From Coriobacteriales bacterium (GTDB lineage: Bacteria; Actinomycetota; Coriobacteriia; Coriobacteriales; UBA8131): a DNA stretch of 7,623 bases. Shown here in pieces: positions 1 to 5,658 of the stretch; the first letter of the stretch is position 1; every line of letters starts with the position of its first letter. The notes under the pieces were generated by a model that was given only the letters and a program-made list of their open reading frames with translations, ran no database searches and was not told the DNA's origin. The stretch spans positions 1 through 7,623 of the forward strand of contig JAISMZ010000159.1 in NCBI GenBank assembly GCA_031276475.1, written 5' to 3'. Position numbers and translations under genes: made by a program.

Positions 1-54
<54 letters not shown>

Positions 55-864
55 TTAAGCGCCGTCACAATGCTCGCCACAGCGGCACTTTGGTATCGTT
101 CGGCAGACCGTATATTCGCGCTGCTGGTACTCAAAGCTGCGCAGCACAACATCGATGTCATAGGTCTGGTTGAGATGCGCTTCTGTGAGTATTGCACGAA
201 AGTCGCCTTCGAGGTAGGGTGCGTCGCGGCGCAGAAGTACGACGCGCGACTCCAACGTGAAGGCCTGTTCGGGATTGTGGGTAGTGAGCATCACGCCCAG
301 GCCCTTGTTAGCGAGCTCGATGATCTGCTCAAGTATCCGCGCCTGATTGCCGTAATCGAGGTTTGCGGTGGGCTCATCCATAATTAGATAGCGTGGCTGC
401 TGGGCTAAGGCGCGCGCAACAGCCACCAGTTGCAACTCACCACCGCTGATGCTCGTGCAGGTCTTGTCTGCCAGCCCCTGAATGCCCAGCAGCAGCATCG
501 TATCCCTGACGATCTGTCGGTCGGTGGCGGTGGGTTGCTTGAGCATTCCCAAGTGGGGCGCGCGACCCATCAGCACGTACTCCTCCACAGGAAACGCGAA
601 CGACGTGCTCTGGGTCTGCGGGACATAGGCAATCAGGCGCGCCAGTTCCCGGCGTGACAGCTCGCTGAGATCCCTTCCCTCAAGCATCACCCGCCCAGCG
701 AGCGGCTTAAGAAAGCCGAGGACGGTCTTAAACAGCGTCGTCTTGCCCACACCATTTGGCCCCAGGACAGCCAGCACCTCGCCTGCGCTGAGGGAAAAGC
801 TGACTTTGGAGACAACCGGCCTTCCCTGATAGCCACAGCTTAATTCCTCTACAGCAAGTGCCAT
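55..864 (-). CDS. ABC transporter ATP-binding protein, FecE/BtuD type
   Basis: This is the cytoplasmic ATPase that powers the importer formed with the permease and lipoprotein encoded upstream. All ABC motifs are present, numbered from the ATG at 864: Walker A GPNGVGKT (35-42), Q-loop Gln in VPQ (about 83), signature ISGGE (about 139-143), Walker B YLIMDEP (159-165) and H-loop His in TTHN (about 196). I chose the ATG at 864 because it overlaps the permease stop as TGATG, a typical coupling arrangement, with GGGAGGG upstream. A GTG three codons earlier (873) is an alternative start. The 269-residue length fits the family. Oddly, the C-terminus carries a cysteine cluster, CRTIPKCRCGEHC (about 254-266), that is not part of the usual ABC fold and could bind a metal. 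Family assignment is firm. The substrate (iron chelate, heme, cobalamin or other metal complex) is unknown. Confidence 0.93.
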   Translation of the reverse strand: MALAVEELSCGYQGRPVVSKVSFSLSAGEVLAVLGPNGVGKTTLFKTVLGFLKPLAGRVMLEGRDLSELSRRELARLIAYVPQTQSTSFAFPVEEYVLMGRAPHLGMLKQPTATDRQIVRDTMLLLGIQGLADKTCTSISGGELQLVAVARALAQQPRYLIMDEPTANLDYGNQARILEQIIELANKGLGVMLTTHNPEQAFTLESRVVLLRRDAPYLEGDFRAILTEAHLNQTYDIDVVLRSFEYQQREYTVCRTIPKCRCGEHCDGA

Positions 865-1931
865 CAACTCCACCCTCCCCGATACCGCAAAAGCAGCAGT
901 AAGAACACCGGAGCACCCACGAGTGCCGTGAGGATGCCAATGGGTATCTCCATCGCAAACAGAGCTCGCGCCAAATCGTCCATCACCACCAGGTAGAGAG
1001 CGCCGCCAAACAGTGACGCGGGCAGCAGTCGACGATGGTCGGGCCCTACGAGCATCCGCATGAAGTGGGGGATCACCAGCCCTACCCAGCCGATCATACC
1101 TCCCACCGCAACACTGACCGCAGTTATCAGTGTTGCGCAGAGGATTACCACAAGGCGCACGCGGTTGGTGTCCATACCCAGCGATTGGGCTTCCTCGTCT
1201 TTAAGCGCCAGCAGATTGATCCGCCACCTGAGCAAGAAGAGAACGAAGGCACCCACCGCAAGCGGCACAAGCAGTGTAAGAATGTCGCGCCAGGTGATGC
1301 TGGACAGCCCGCCCATCAAAAAGAAGGTGATGCCGGGGAGCTGGCTATAGGGGTCGGCGACGTATTTGGTTATTGACACGCAAGCTTGAAACAGCGCGCC
1401 TATCACCACGCCGGAAAGCACGAGTACCGTGATGCCCGGAGTGCCCCTGCCCACCGCCAGCGAGATGGCGTAGGTGAGAAACACTGCAGCGCATCCGCCA
1501 AGGAAAGCTGAGCCCGTAATCACGATAACCGGCGCGGAGACGAGCATCGCGCAAGCCGCCGCGAAACCTGCTCCGGCAGAAGCGCCCAGCAGGTCCGGCG
1601 AGACCATCGGGTTGCGGAACATCCCCTGAAACGCCGCCCCCGCAAGACCGAGTGAGCCGCCTATCAGTATCGCCCCGAGCACACGAGGCAAGCGCATCTT
1701 AAATACCACCAACTCGGCGTTGTCCAGAGCAGGGGTCTGTCCGTCAAGCAGCTGGCCGACAAGCCTGGGCAGGGCCTGCAGCGTTTGCAGCAGCAACGGA
1801 ATGTCCAGTTGATAGCGGCCGACCGCCAGCGAAGCAACTGTTGCAGCGAGCAGCACGACCGCCATCAGCGGCAGCGCGATGCGGGCGCGGCGCGACACCG
1901 CTGTGACGTCGGTTGGAGCAGGATGACCCAT
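864..1931 (-). CDS. FecCD-family ABC transporter permease
   Basis: This is the membrane subunit of the importer, expected to form a homodimer of about ten helices per chain in the cytoplasmic membrane. The 355-residue length is normal for the family. Visible hallmarks are RLPR (80-83), the conserved block GAAFQGMFRNP...LLGASAGA (98-121), the ATPase-coupling stretch GLVIPHFMRML...HRRLLP (284-304) and the C-terminal EIPIGILTALVGAP (328-341). A hydrophilic N-terminus of about 17 residues precedes the first helix. The ATG at 1931 lies 17 nt after the end of the lipoprotein gene. The best ribosome-binding match, GGGAGG (1944-1949), is 12 nt from the start and overlaps the upstream stop, so spacing is long and translation may be coupled. 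The gene end overlaps the ATPase start. One permease gene is present, so the complex is probably homodimeric. Family members move iron siderophores, heme or cobalamin, and the sequence does not say which. Confidence 0.94.
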   Translation of the reverse strand: MGHPAPTDVTAVSRRARIALPLMAVVLLAATVASLAVGRYQLDIPLLLQTLQALPRLVGQLLDGQTPALDNAELVVFKMRLPRVLGAILIGGSLGLAGAAFQGMFRNPMVSPDLLGASAGAGFAAACAMLVSAPVIVITGSAFLGGCAAVFLTYAISLAVGRGTPGITVLVLSGVVIGALFQACVSITKYVADPYSQLPGITFFLMGGLSSITWRDILTLLVPLAVGAFVLFLLRWRINLLALKDEEAQSLGMDTNRVRLVVILCATLITAVSVAVGGMIGWVGLVIPHFMRMLVGPDHRRLLPASLFGGALYLVVMDDLARALFAMEIPIGILTALVGAPVFLLLLLRYRGGWS

Positions 1932-1948
1932 CTGCTTTGGGCGCCTCC

Positions 1949-3247
1949 CTATGCGGGATTCTGATGGTTGAGTATCTGCGCCGCCTCGCTATCTGAGAGC
2001 TGATAGAAGAAGAACTGCTCGTAGAACTCCTTGAGCATCGCCGTCAGATCGACGTCGGCAAAGAGACTGGGATGTATGGTTTTTGCGATATACACCAGAT
2101 AGAGTATCTTTTGAATACCTGAGTCCCAGAAGAAGACTCCCGTCGGCGTCGCCAGAACCTGATTGCTTTTTACCGCTGTTATATTATTATAATCGCCTGT
2201 TGCTAAGGCTTCCTTTATCGCGTCCTCAGCGGTAGCATTGCCTGAAGAACCGGCATGGTCGATAAAGATGTAGTCGGGATTCCACTGAATCAGCTGTTCG
2301 GGGGTCACGGCGATGTTTGAGCCGCCCTCCAACTCGGTACTCACCAAAACGCCGCCCGCCAGATTGATGACCTCTATCATGTCGGACTTGGCACCATAAC
2401 CATGCAGCATGTCGGTGTAAGCCAGATAGACACGCGGCCGCTCGGTGACTCCTTCGGTGCGCTGCTTGACCATTGCCAGCGTATCATCAAAATAGCGGGC
2501 ATAGGCCTGTGCCTGAGCGGTCGCGGTTGCATCGTTGAATATCTCGGCGTAAAGGTTAAGGGAATCAACAATATCGCGAAACTTGCCCGTCCCGGCCATT
2601 GGCACGGCGCTCATGCCGGCGTTGCTGATAGCCTCTGCTTGTTGGGGGTTGGGAAAACAGAAGACCAGCTGCACATCGCGCGCAACGAGGTCCTCAACAT
2701 TAAGGTCGCTGTGAGCGTTGGGAATGCCAGGGACGTCATTGACGCGCTTGTAGATGACGTTTGACCACGGCCAACCCGAGATGTGAAAGTCGCCGTCGCA
2801 GATGATGCGATCCTCGGCACCAACCGCGACGATGCGCTCATATGAAGGCCCAAAGATTGCTGCGACCGCCGTTACCGTCTGGGGTATGGTTATGCTCGTG
2901 CCGTCGAGGTTGGTGACACTGCGGGATGCGGCCGCCGAAGGCTGCACGGAGCTACTCGACTGCGAGCTGACAGAGCTGCCCGACTGCGGCTGTGGGGAGC
3001 CGGCGCAGGCTGCGAGCAGGCTGCTGCCGGAGAGGGCAAGTAGCGCAAAGCCAGCCGTCCCTCCAAGCCGCAGGAAGTCACGACGGCTGAGGCGATTGGG
3101 AGCGAGGGCGCCTGGGGAGGTCGCGGAGATGCTCGTGGCAGGCGCGGCGGGAGTGGCGGGAGACGCGGCGTTGGCACTCTCGTTGTGGAGACTGGCGGGG
3201 CGAGTGGTCTCGCAGCCGGTTGTCGTGCTGTGGTGCTTCTCTGTCAT
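1949..3247 (-). CDS. Tat-exported lipoprotein, ABC substrate-binding protein (FecB/BtuF-like)
   Basis: This is the extracytoplasmic binding lipoprotein that delivers ligand to the permease. It has a twin-arginine signal, SRRDFLRLGG (54-63), a hydrophobic stretch and a lipobox LLAAC with the lipidated Cys at 81. A Ser/Gln-rich linker follows to about residue 110, then a periplasmic-binding-protein domain. Family-like segments include YERIVAVGAEDRI, QWNPDYIFI and a MIEVINLAGG segment. At 432 residues it is longer than most relatives, mainly because about 53 polar, Ala/Ser/Thr/Pro-rich residues precede the Tat motif. The start is nonetheless well supported: ATG at 3247 has AAGGAG five bases upstream (3253-3258) and overlaps the radical SAM stop as ATGA. 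Tat export suggests that folding or cofactor loading occurs before export, which is an inference. The ligand is not identifiable. Confidence 0.92.
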   Translation of the reverse strand: MTEKHHSTTTGCETTRPASLHNESANAASPATPAAPATSISATSPGALAPNRLSRRDFLRLGGTAGFALLALSGSSLLAACAGSPQPQSGSSVSSQSSSSVQPSAAASRSVTNLDGTSITIPQTVTAVAAIFGPSYERIVAVGAEDRIICDGDFHISGWPWSNVIYKRVNDVPGIPNAHSDLNVEDLVARDVQLVFCFPNPQQAEAISNAGMSAVPMAGTGKFRDIVDSLNLYAEIFNDATATAQAQAYARYFDDTLAMVKQRTEGVTERPRVYLAYTDMLHGYGAKSDMIEVINLAGGVLVSTELEGGSNIAVTPEQLIQWNPDYIFIDHAGSSGNATAEDAIKEALATGDYNNITAVKSNQVLATPTGVFFWDSGIQKILYLVYIAKTIHPSLFADVDLTAMLKEFYEQFFFYQLSDSEAAQILNHQNPA

Positions 3248-4290
3248 AATAACTCCTTTTCTCGACGGGACGGATCCTGGAGAGGCGGGGCAGTTGCAGG
3301 CATCGTGGAACCTGGCCGCTCCAGCGGTGTGGTCAGATACGAGCCGTTAAAGCCGATCGCCTCACCAAAACGCTCTTCTACCTGGCGGTAGTGATCCGTA
3401 AAAAGGACGACTGACGGCGGTAAAAACGCGCGCGCCGCAGCGTTAACGCGAGCAAGCCAGCGCAGGTCGGTGGCTGGCCAGTCGCTCATCTGCGTATGCG
3501 GGAATGGCTCAAAAGGCAGCAGTGAGACCGACTCCGGCTCAAAGCGGGCAATCGTCTCAAGCCCCCAGACGACGTCGTCCTCTTGCTCTCCCAGACCAAC
3601 AAGAAAGCCCGTCCAGAGCGCCAGCCCGCATTCTCTGGCGTACTCCAGCGCACGAAGCCTGTCCAAAAGGCTGTCACCGGCTGTTCTGAAACTGCGATAG
3701 ACCGGCTCGCTCGGCGACTCCAGACTCGTCAACATGCCGGACAGACCGGCTTTCGCAAGCCGTCTGTGGCTGTAGCTGTCCAACGCACCAAAAAGGCCGT
3801 AATATTCAAGGCGCGGTTCAGCCTCACAGACCTGCTCCACAACATTCAGATACGACTCGGGTAACCGCAAGCCAAGCCAGCCGGTTGCAAAAAAAGCCCG
3901 CGAAATACCAATCTCTGCGAGCGCATGGGCCCTTTTTACCACCTCTTTCACCGTTGGATCATTGATAAAAGACGGCTTGCCCAGGGATTTAAGGTACTCC
4001 CATTTACAATGGCGGCATCCGGGAGTCGTCGTGCAACGTCCCGTTAAGATGAGAGGGGAGGCTGTTACAACGGAAGGGTGCAGGAGCAGCGCCTGCTGTG
4101 CCGCCGCACGAGAGATCTCCAGAAGCTGAGAAAATTCGGTTTTCAGCAGTTCGCGTGCCCCCAGGGTAGTGCGGCCTTCGGCGACGGAGGTGGCTGTCTC
4201 GGGCGCGACAACGCGGGCCCCCGGGGTAGTGCGGTCTTTGGCAGCAGGGACGCCTGTGTCGGGCTTTGTCGTAATGAGAAGAGAACTCAT
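3244..4290 (-). CDS. Radical SAM protein with CX5CX2C motif (BioB/HydE/HcgA-like)
   Basis: This is a probable cytoplasmic [4Fe-4S]/S-adenosylmethionine radical enzyme and the first gene of the transporter operon. The candidate cluster motif is CTTTPGCRHC (Cys 86, 92, 95), which is CX5CX2C rather than the usual CX3CX2C. The same spacing is known in HcgA/HmdB, the radical SAM protein linked to [Fe]-hydrogenase cofactor synthesis. Later segments, TSLES (188-192) and GFLVGLGEQEDD (228-239), resemble the BioB/HydE branch. The 348-residue length fits a single TIM-barrel domain. The first 50 or so residues are low complexity and contain a 20-residue tandem repeat (RTTPGAR / RTTLGAR), so the core enzyme begins near residue 48. 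The ATG at 4290 has AAGGTG eight bases upstream. The stop overlaps the lipoprotein start by four bases. The product and substrate are unknown, and [Fe]-hydrogenase cofactor synthesis is not implied by anything else here. Confidence 0.85.
   Translation of the reverse strand: MSSLLITTKPDTGVPAAKDRTTPGARVVAPETATSVAEGRTTLGARELLKTEFSQLLEISRAAAQQALLLHPSVVTASPLILTGRCTTTPGCRHCKWEYLKSLGKPSFINDPTVKEVVKRAHALAEIGISRAFFATGWLGLRLPESYLNVVEQVCEAEPRLEYYGLFGALDSYSHRRLAKAGLSGMLTSLESPSEPVYRSFRTAGDSLLDRLRALEYARECGLALWTGFLVGLGEQEDDVVWGLETIARFEPESVSLLPFEPFPHTQMSDWPATDLRWLARVNAAARAFLPPSVVLFTDHYRQVEERFGEAIGFNGSYLTTPLERPGSTMPATAPPLQDPSRREKELL
3253..3258 (-). promoter_or_regulatory. Ribosome-binding site of the substrate-binding protein
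   Basis: AAGGAG on the minus strand, five bases before the ATG at 3247, inside the end of the radical SAM gene. This is the best Shine-Dalgarno match in the operon. It fixes the start of the lipoprotein far upstream of its Tat motif. Confidence 0.8.
4152..4264 (-). repeat. Imperfect 60-bp tandem duplication in the radical SAM 5' end
   Basis: Bases 4152-4204 and 4212-4264 align with an exact offset of 60 bp, with the best match around CC(A/G)GGGTAGTGCGG. The offset is a multiple of three, so the reading frame is kept and the protein carries two 20-residue copies, each with an R-T-T-x-G-A-R core. The copies have diverged at roughly a fifth to a quarter of positions, so this is not a recent duplication or an assembly error. 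It lies before the catalytic domain. Confidence 0.8.
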
Positions 4291-4298
4291 GGGCAGCG

Positions 4299-4304
4299 CA
4301 CCTT
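4299..4304 (-). promoter_or_regulatory. Ribosome-binding site of the radical SAM gene
   Basis: AAGGTG on the minus strand, eight bases before the ATG at 4290. It supports starting the protein before the low-complexity tandem repeat rather than at a later in-frame codon. Confidence 0.65.
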
Positions 4305-4321
4305 GTTCCCTGTTCCTGAAA

Positions 4322-4335
4322 ATAAGCCTTCTTAT
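4322..4335 (-). promoter_or_regulatory. Small inverted repeat in the operon leader
   Basis: ATAAG-CCTT-CTTAT forms a perfect 5-bp inverted repeat with a 4-base centre, between the putative promoter and the ribosome-binding site of the radical SAM gene. It could be a repressor site or a weak leader hairpin. It does not match a Fur or DtxR consensus that I can recognise. I see no cobalamin riboswitch in this short leader. Confidence 0.25.
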
Positions 4336-4353
4336 ATATCTTCAATAAAGAAT

Positions 4354-4361
4354 CAAGCTTG
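4354..4361. promoter_or_regulatory. 8-bp palindrome near the predicted transcription start
   Basis: CAAGCTTG is a perfect palindrome lying 3-10 bases downstream of the putative -10 box at 4365-4370, where a repressor could block initiation. An 8-bp palindrome can occur by chance, so this is only a candidate. Confidence 0.2.
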
Positions 4362-4364
4362 TTA

Positions 4365-4393
4365 ACTTTAATCTGGTTGAAGAAAAATGTCAA
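4365..4393 (-). promoter_or_regulatory. Putative sigma-70-type promoter of the radical SAM/ABC operon
   Basis: On the minus strand a perfect -35 box TTGACA (4388-4393) is followed, after a 17-base spacer, by TAAAGT (4365-4370), a 4 of 6 match to TATAAT. The surroundings are AT-rich compared with the genes. This would start transcription near 4358 and give a leader of about 65-70 bases. The -35 box overlaps the start codon of the plus-strand micropeptide ORF. Confidence 0.6.
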
Positions 4394-4458
4394 CCCACAA
4401 TGCGGGCAAAGGGCACAGCGGCGGTGGCGGTGGTGGTGGCGGCTGCAGAGGATGTTAA
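4387..4458 (+). CDS. Candidate Gly/Cys-rich micropeptide
   Basis: This 23-codon ORF is divergent from the radical SAM operon and convergent with cydB. The product starts MSTHNAGKGHS, continues with eight consecutive glycines and ends CRGC before a TAA stop. I know no family that I can name for it. The glycine codons mix GGC and GGT, so the run is not a pure trinucleotide slippage tract. The composition (short polar leader, Gly run, terminal Cys pair) resembles precursors of modified peptides. Microcin B17 also has a long Gly run followed by Cys-containing segments, but no McbBCD/YcaO enzymes are visible here. A hairpin begins at the stop codon, which supports a plus-strand transcript. Weak points are the tiny size, a poor ribosome-binding site (purine-rich GAAGAAAA directly before the ATG) and no clear plus-strand promoter. 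It may be a modification substrate, a metal-binding peptide or a chance ORF. Confidence 0.42.
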   Translation: MSTHNAGKGHSGGGGGGGGCRGC

Positions 4459-4481
4459 CAGGTCGTGTTGGCAGACCCTGT
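4458..4481 (+). terminator. Hairpin directly after the micropeptide ORF
   Basis: ACAGGTC (4458-4464) can pair with GACCCTGT (4474-4481), leaving one bulged C and a 9-base loop. A pyrimidine-rich tail, TCTCTTATC, follows. It starts at the last base of the micropeptide stop codon. The stem is modest and the T-tract is broken, so it is a weak intrinsic terminator at best. Confidence 0.3.
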
Positions 4482-4505
4482 TCTCTTATCGGCTCCTCTA
4501 ATACT

Positions 4506-4541
4506 AAGAGGGGCGACAGCAGTTTTGCCGTCGCCCCTCTT
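4506..4541 (-). terminator. Strong hairpin ending the cydAB unit, possibly bidirectional
   Basis: AAGAGGGGCGAC (4506-4517) and GTCGCCCCTCTT (4530-4541) are perfect 12-bp complements around a 12-base loop. The hairpin lies about 58 bases beyond the cydB stop. On the minus strand it is followed by TAGTATTAG, which is A/T-rich but not a clean T run. It also faces plus-strand transcripts from the micropeptide region, so it may act in both directions. A competing small stem, CCTCT (4495-4499) with AGAGG (4507-4511), overlaps its left arm. Confidence 0.75.
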
Positions 4542-4598
4542 GTGAAGATTGGGGTAGGAGGTCGCAGCGACCAAAGAGATGCCGCTGAAAAGCGCCGA

Positions 4599-5657
4599 TC
4601 AGCTCAGGTCTTCTACGCTCAGACGACCGCGGAAGGTGCGGTAGATGATAACGTGGTAGACCAGCACCAGGGGAACGCCAACGGCGGCGATGATGGTCAT
4701 GCAGGTCAGAGCCAGCTCGGTGCCGCCGGCGCTGGCGACGGTTATTGAGGGGCCAGGGCCCAGCGAGGGGATCAAATAGGGGAAGAGCGTTGTGGCGGAA
4801 ATGCCGATCAGCGCTACCGGAGCGATGTTGGCTGCCAAAAAGCTCCAGAGGTCGTCGCCTTTACGCTGAAACAGCAGGGCGGCAACAACGCCGGCAACAA
4901 AGACCACCGCAAAGACGGCCCGGAACAACAGCGGCAAACCGGCGCCCTGAGCGCTATGCGGGTCGCCGAGCAGACCGAAGTACAGGGCTGTCGCCAACAC
5001 AAAGGCCACCGCGACAACTATCAACAACGGGGTGCGCAGAGCAACCGAGCGCTGATGCAAGGCGGAACCCACCGGAGCCTTGAGCGCCTGCCAAGATGCT
5101 CCCTGAAGCAGTATCTGCGACAAACTGATCACGCCGCAGACCAGTGGGAAGGGGCGCAGTAGCCCTATCAAAGGCAGTCCTGCGTAGTCGCCGTGAGCGT
5201 CAAGCGGCACTCCCTCGATAACATTGCCAACAGCCACGCCAAAAAGCAGGGCCGGCAGCGCCGAACCGAGGAAGAAAGCTGCGTCCCAGAGCTTATTCAG
5301 CCCATCGCCAAGCGAGCGGAACTCAATGGCCGCGGCCCGTGCGATCAGGCCAAATAAAACTAACATAATAGCAAGATAGAATCCAGAAAACGCGGTCGCG
5401 TACGCTGGCGCGAAGGCCGCAAACAAAGCGCCACCGCCCGTCAGCAGCCAAACCTCGTTGCCGTCCCAAAGCGGGCCGATGCTGCGGCGCACAAAAGCTT
5501 TTTCCTGCTCATCTTTAGCCAGGAAGGGATACAGTCCGCCGCTACCCAGGTCAAAGCCGTCAAGAATGAAGTAGCCCAGCAACAACACACCAATAAGCAA
5601 AAACCAGATCGCTTGCAGTGGCGTGGGGGCCATCAGGGTCGGATCGATGTACGGCAT
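4599..5657 (-). CDS. cydB: Cytochrome bd quinol oxidase subunit II
   Basis: This is the second core membrane subunit of cytochrome bd oxidase, which pairs with CydA to reduce oxygen to water with electrons from the quinol pool. Family blocks are clear: LDGFDLGSGG (32-41), GPLWDGNEVWL (61-71) followed by GGGALFAAFAPAYATAFSGFYLA, and RAAAIEFRS (107-115). Several long hydrophobic segments run to a C-terminal helix before YRTFRGRLS. I prefer the ATG at 5657, one base after the cydA stop with GGTG upstream, giving 352 residues. GTG codons at 5669 and 5666 would add four or three residues and overlap cydA. Length is normal for the short actinobacterial/Firmicute-like form. No cydX-like small membrane ORF or cydCD genes follow within the window. 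A strong terminator comes next. Confidence 0.96.
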   Translation of the reverse strand: MPYIDPTLMAPTPLQAIWFLLIGVLLLGYFILDGFDLGSGGLYPFLAKDEQEKAFVRRSIGPLWDGNEVWLLTGGGALFAAFAPAYATAFSGFYLAIMLVLFGLIARAAAIEFRSLGDGLNKLWDAAFFLGSALPALLFGVAVGNVIEGVPLDAHGDYAGLPLIGLLRPFPLVCGVISLSQILLQGASWQALKAPVGSALHQRSVALRTPLLIVVAVAFVLATALYFGLLGDPHSAQGAGLPLLFRAVFAVVFVAGVVAALLFQRKGDDLWSFLAANIAPVALIGISATTLFPYLIPSLGPGPSITVASAGGTELALTCMTIIAAVGVPLVLVYHVIIYRTFRGRLSVEDLS

Positions 5658-5658
5658 C

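Noticed and set aside
2802..3350. 182-codon plus-strand ORF opposite the lipoprotein and radical SAM genes
   Set aside because: It is antisense to the Tat signal and linker region of a confident gene, and its Arg/Ala-rich composition mirrors that coding strand.
4291..4386. Cobalamin or other riboswitch in the operon leader
   Set aside because: The leader from the predicted start is only about 70 bases, AT-rich, and has no B12-box-like sequence or complex folding.
4361..4459. Two GTTAAC words (4361-4366 and 4454-4459) as repeat ends of an element
   Set aside because: The words are six bases, palindromic and common. Nothing between them resembles a mobile element.
4359..4748. 129-codon plus-strand ORF with an Arg/Trp-rich stretch
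   Set aside because: It reads the Gly-repeat DNA in another frame, runs through the hairpin and into the 3' end of cydB, starts on a TTG rather than ATG, and shows no domain. It is a by-product of GC-rich DNA.
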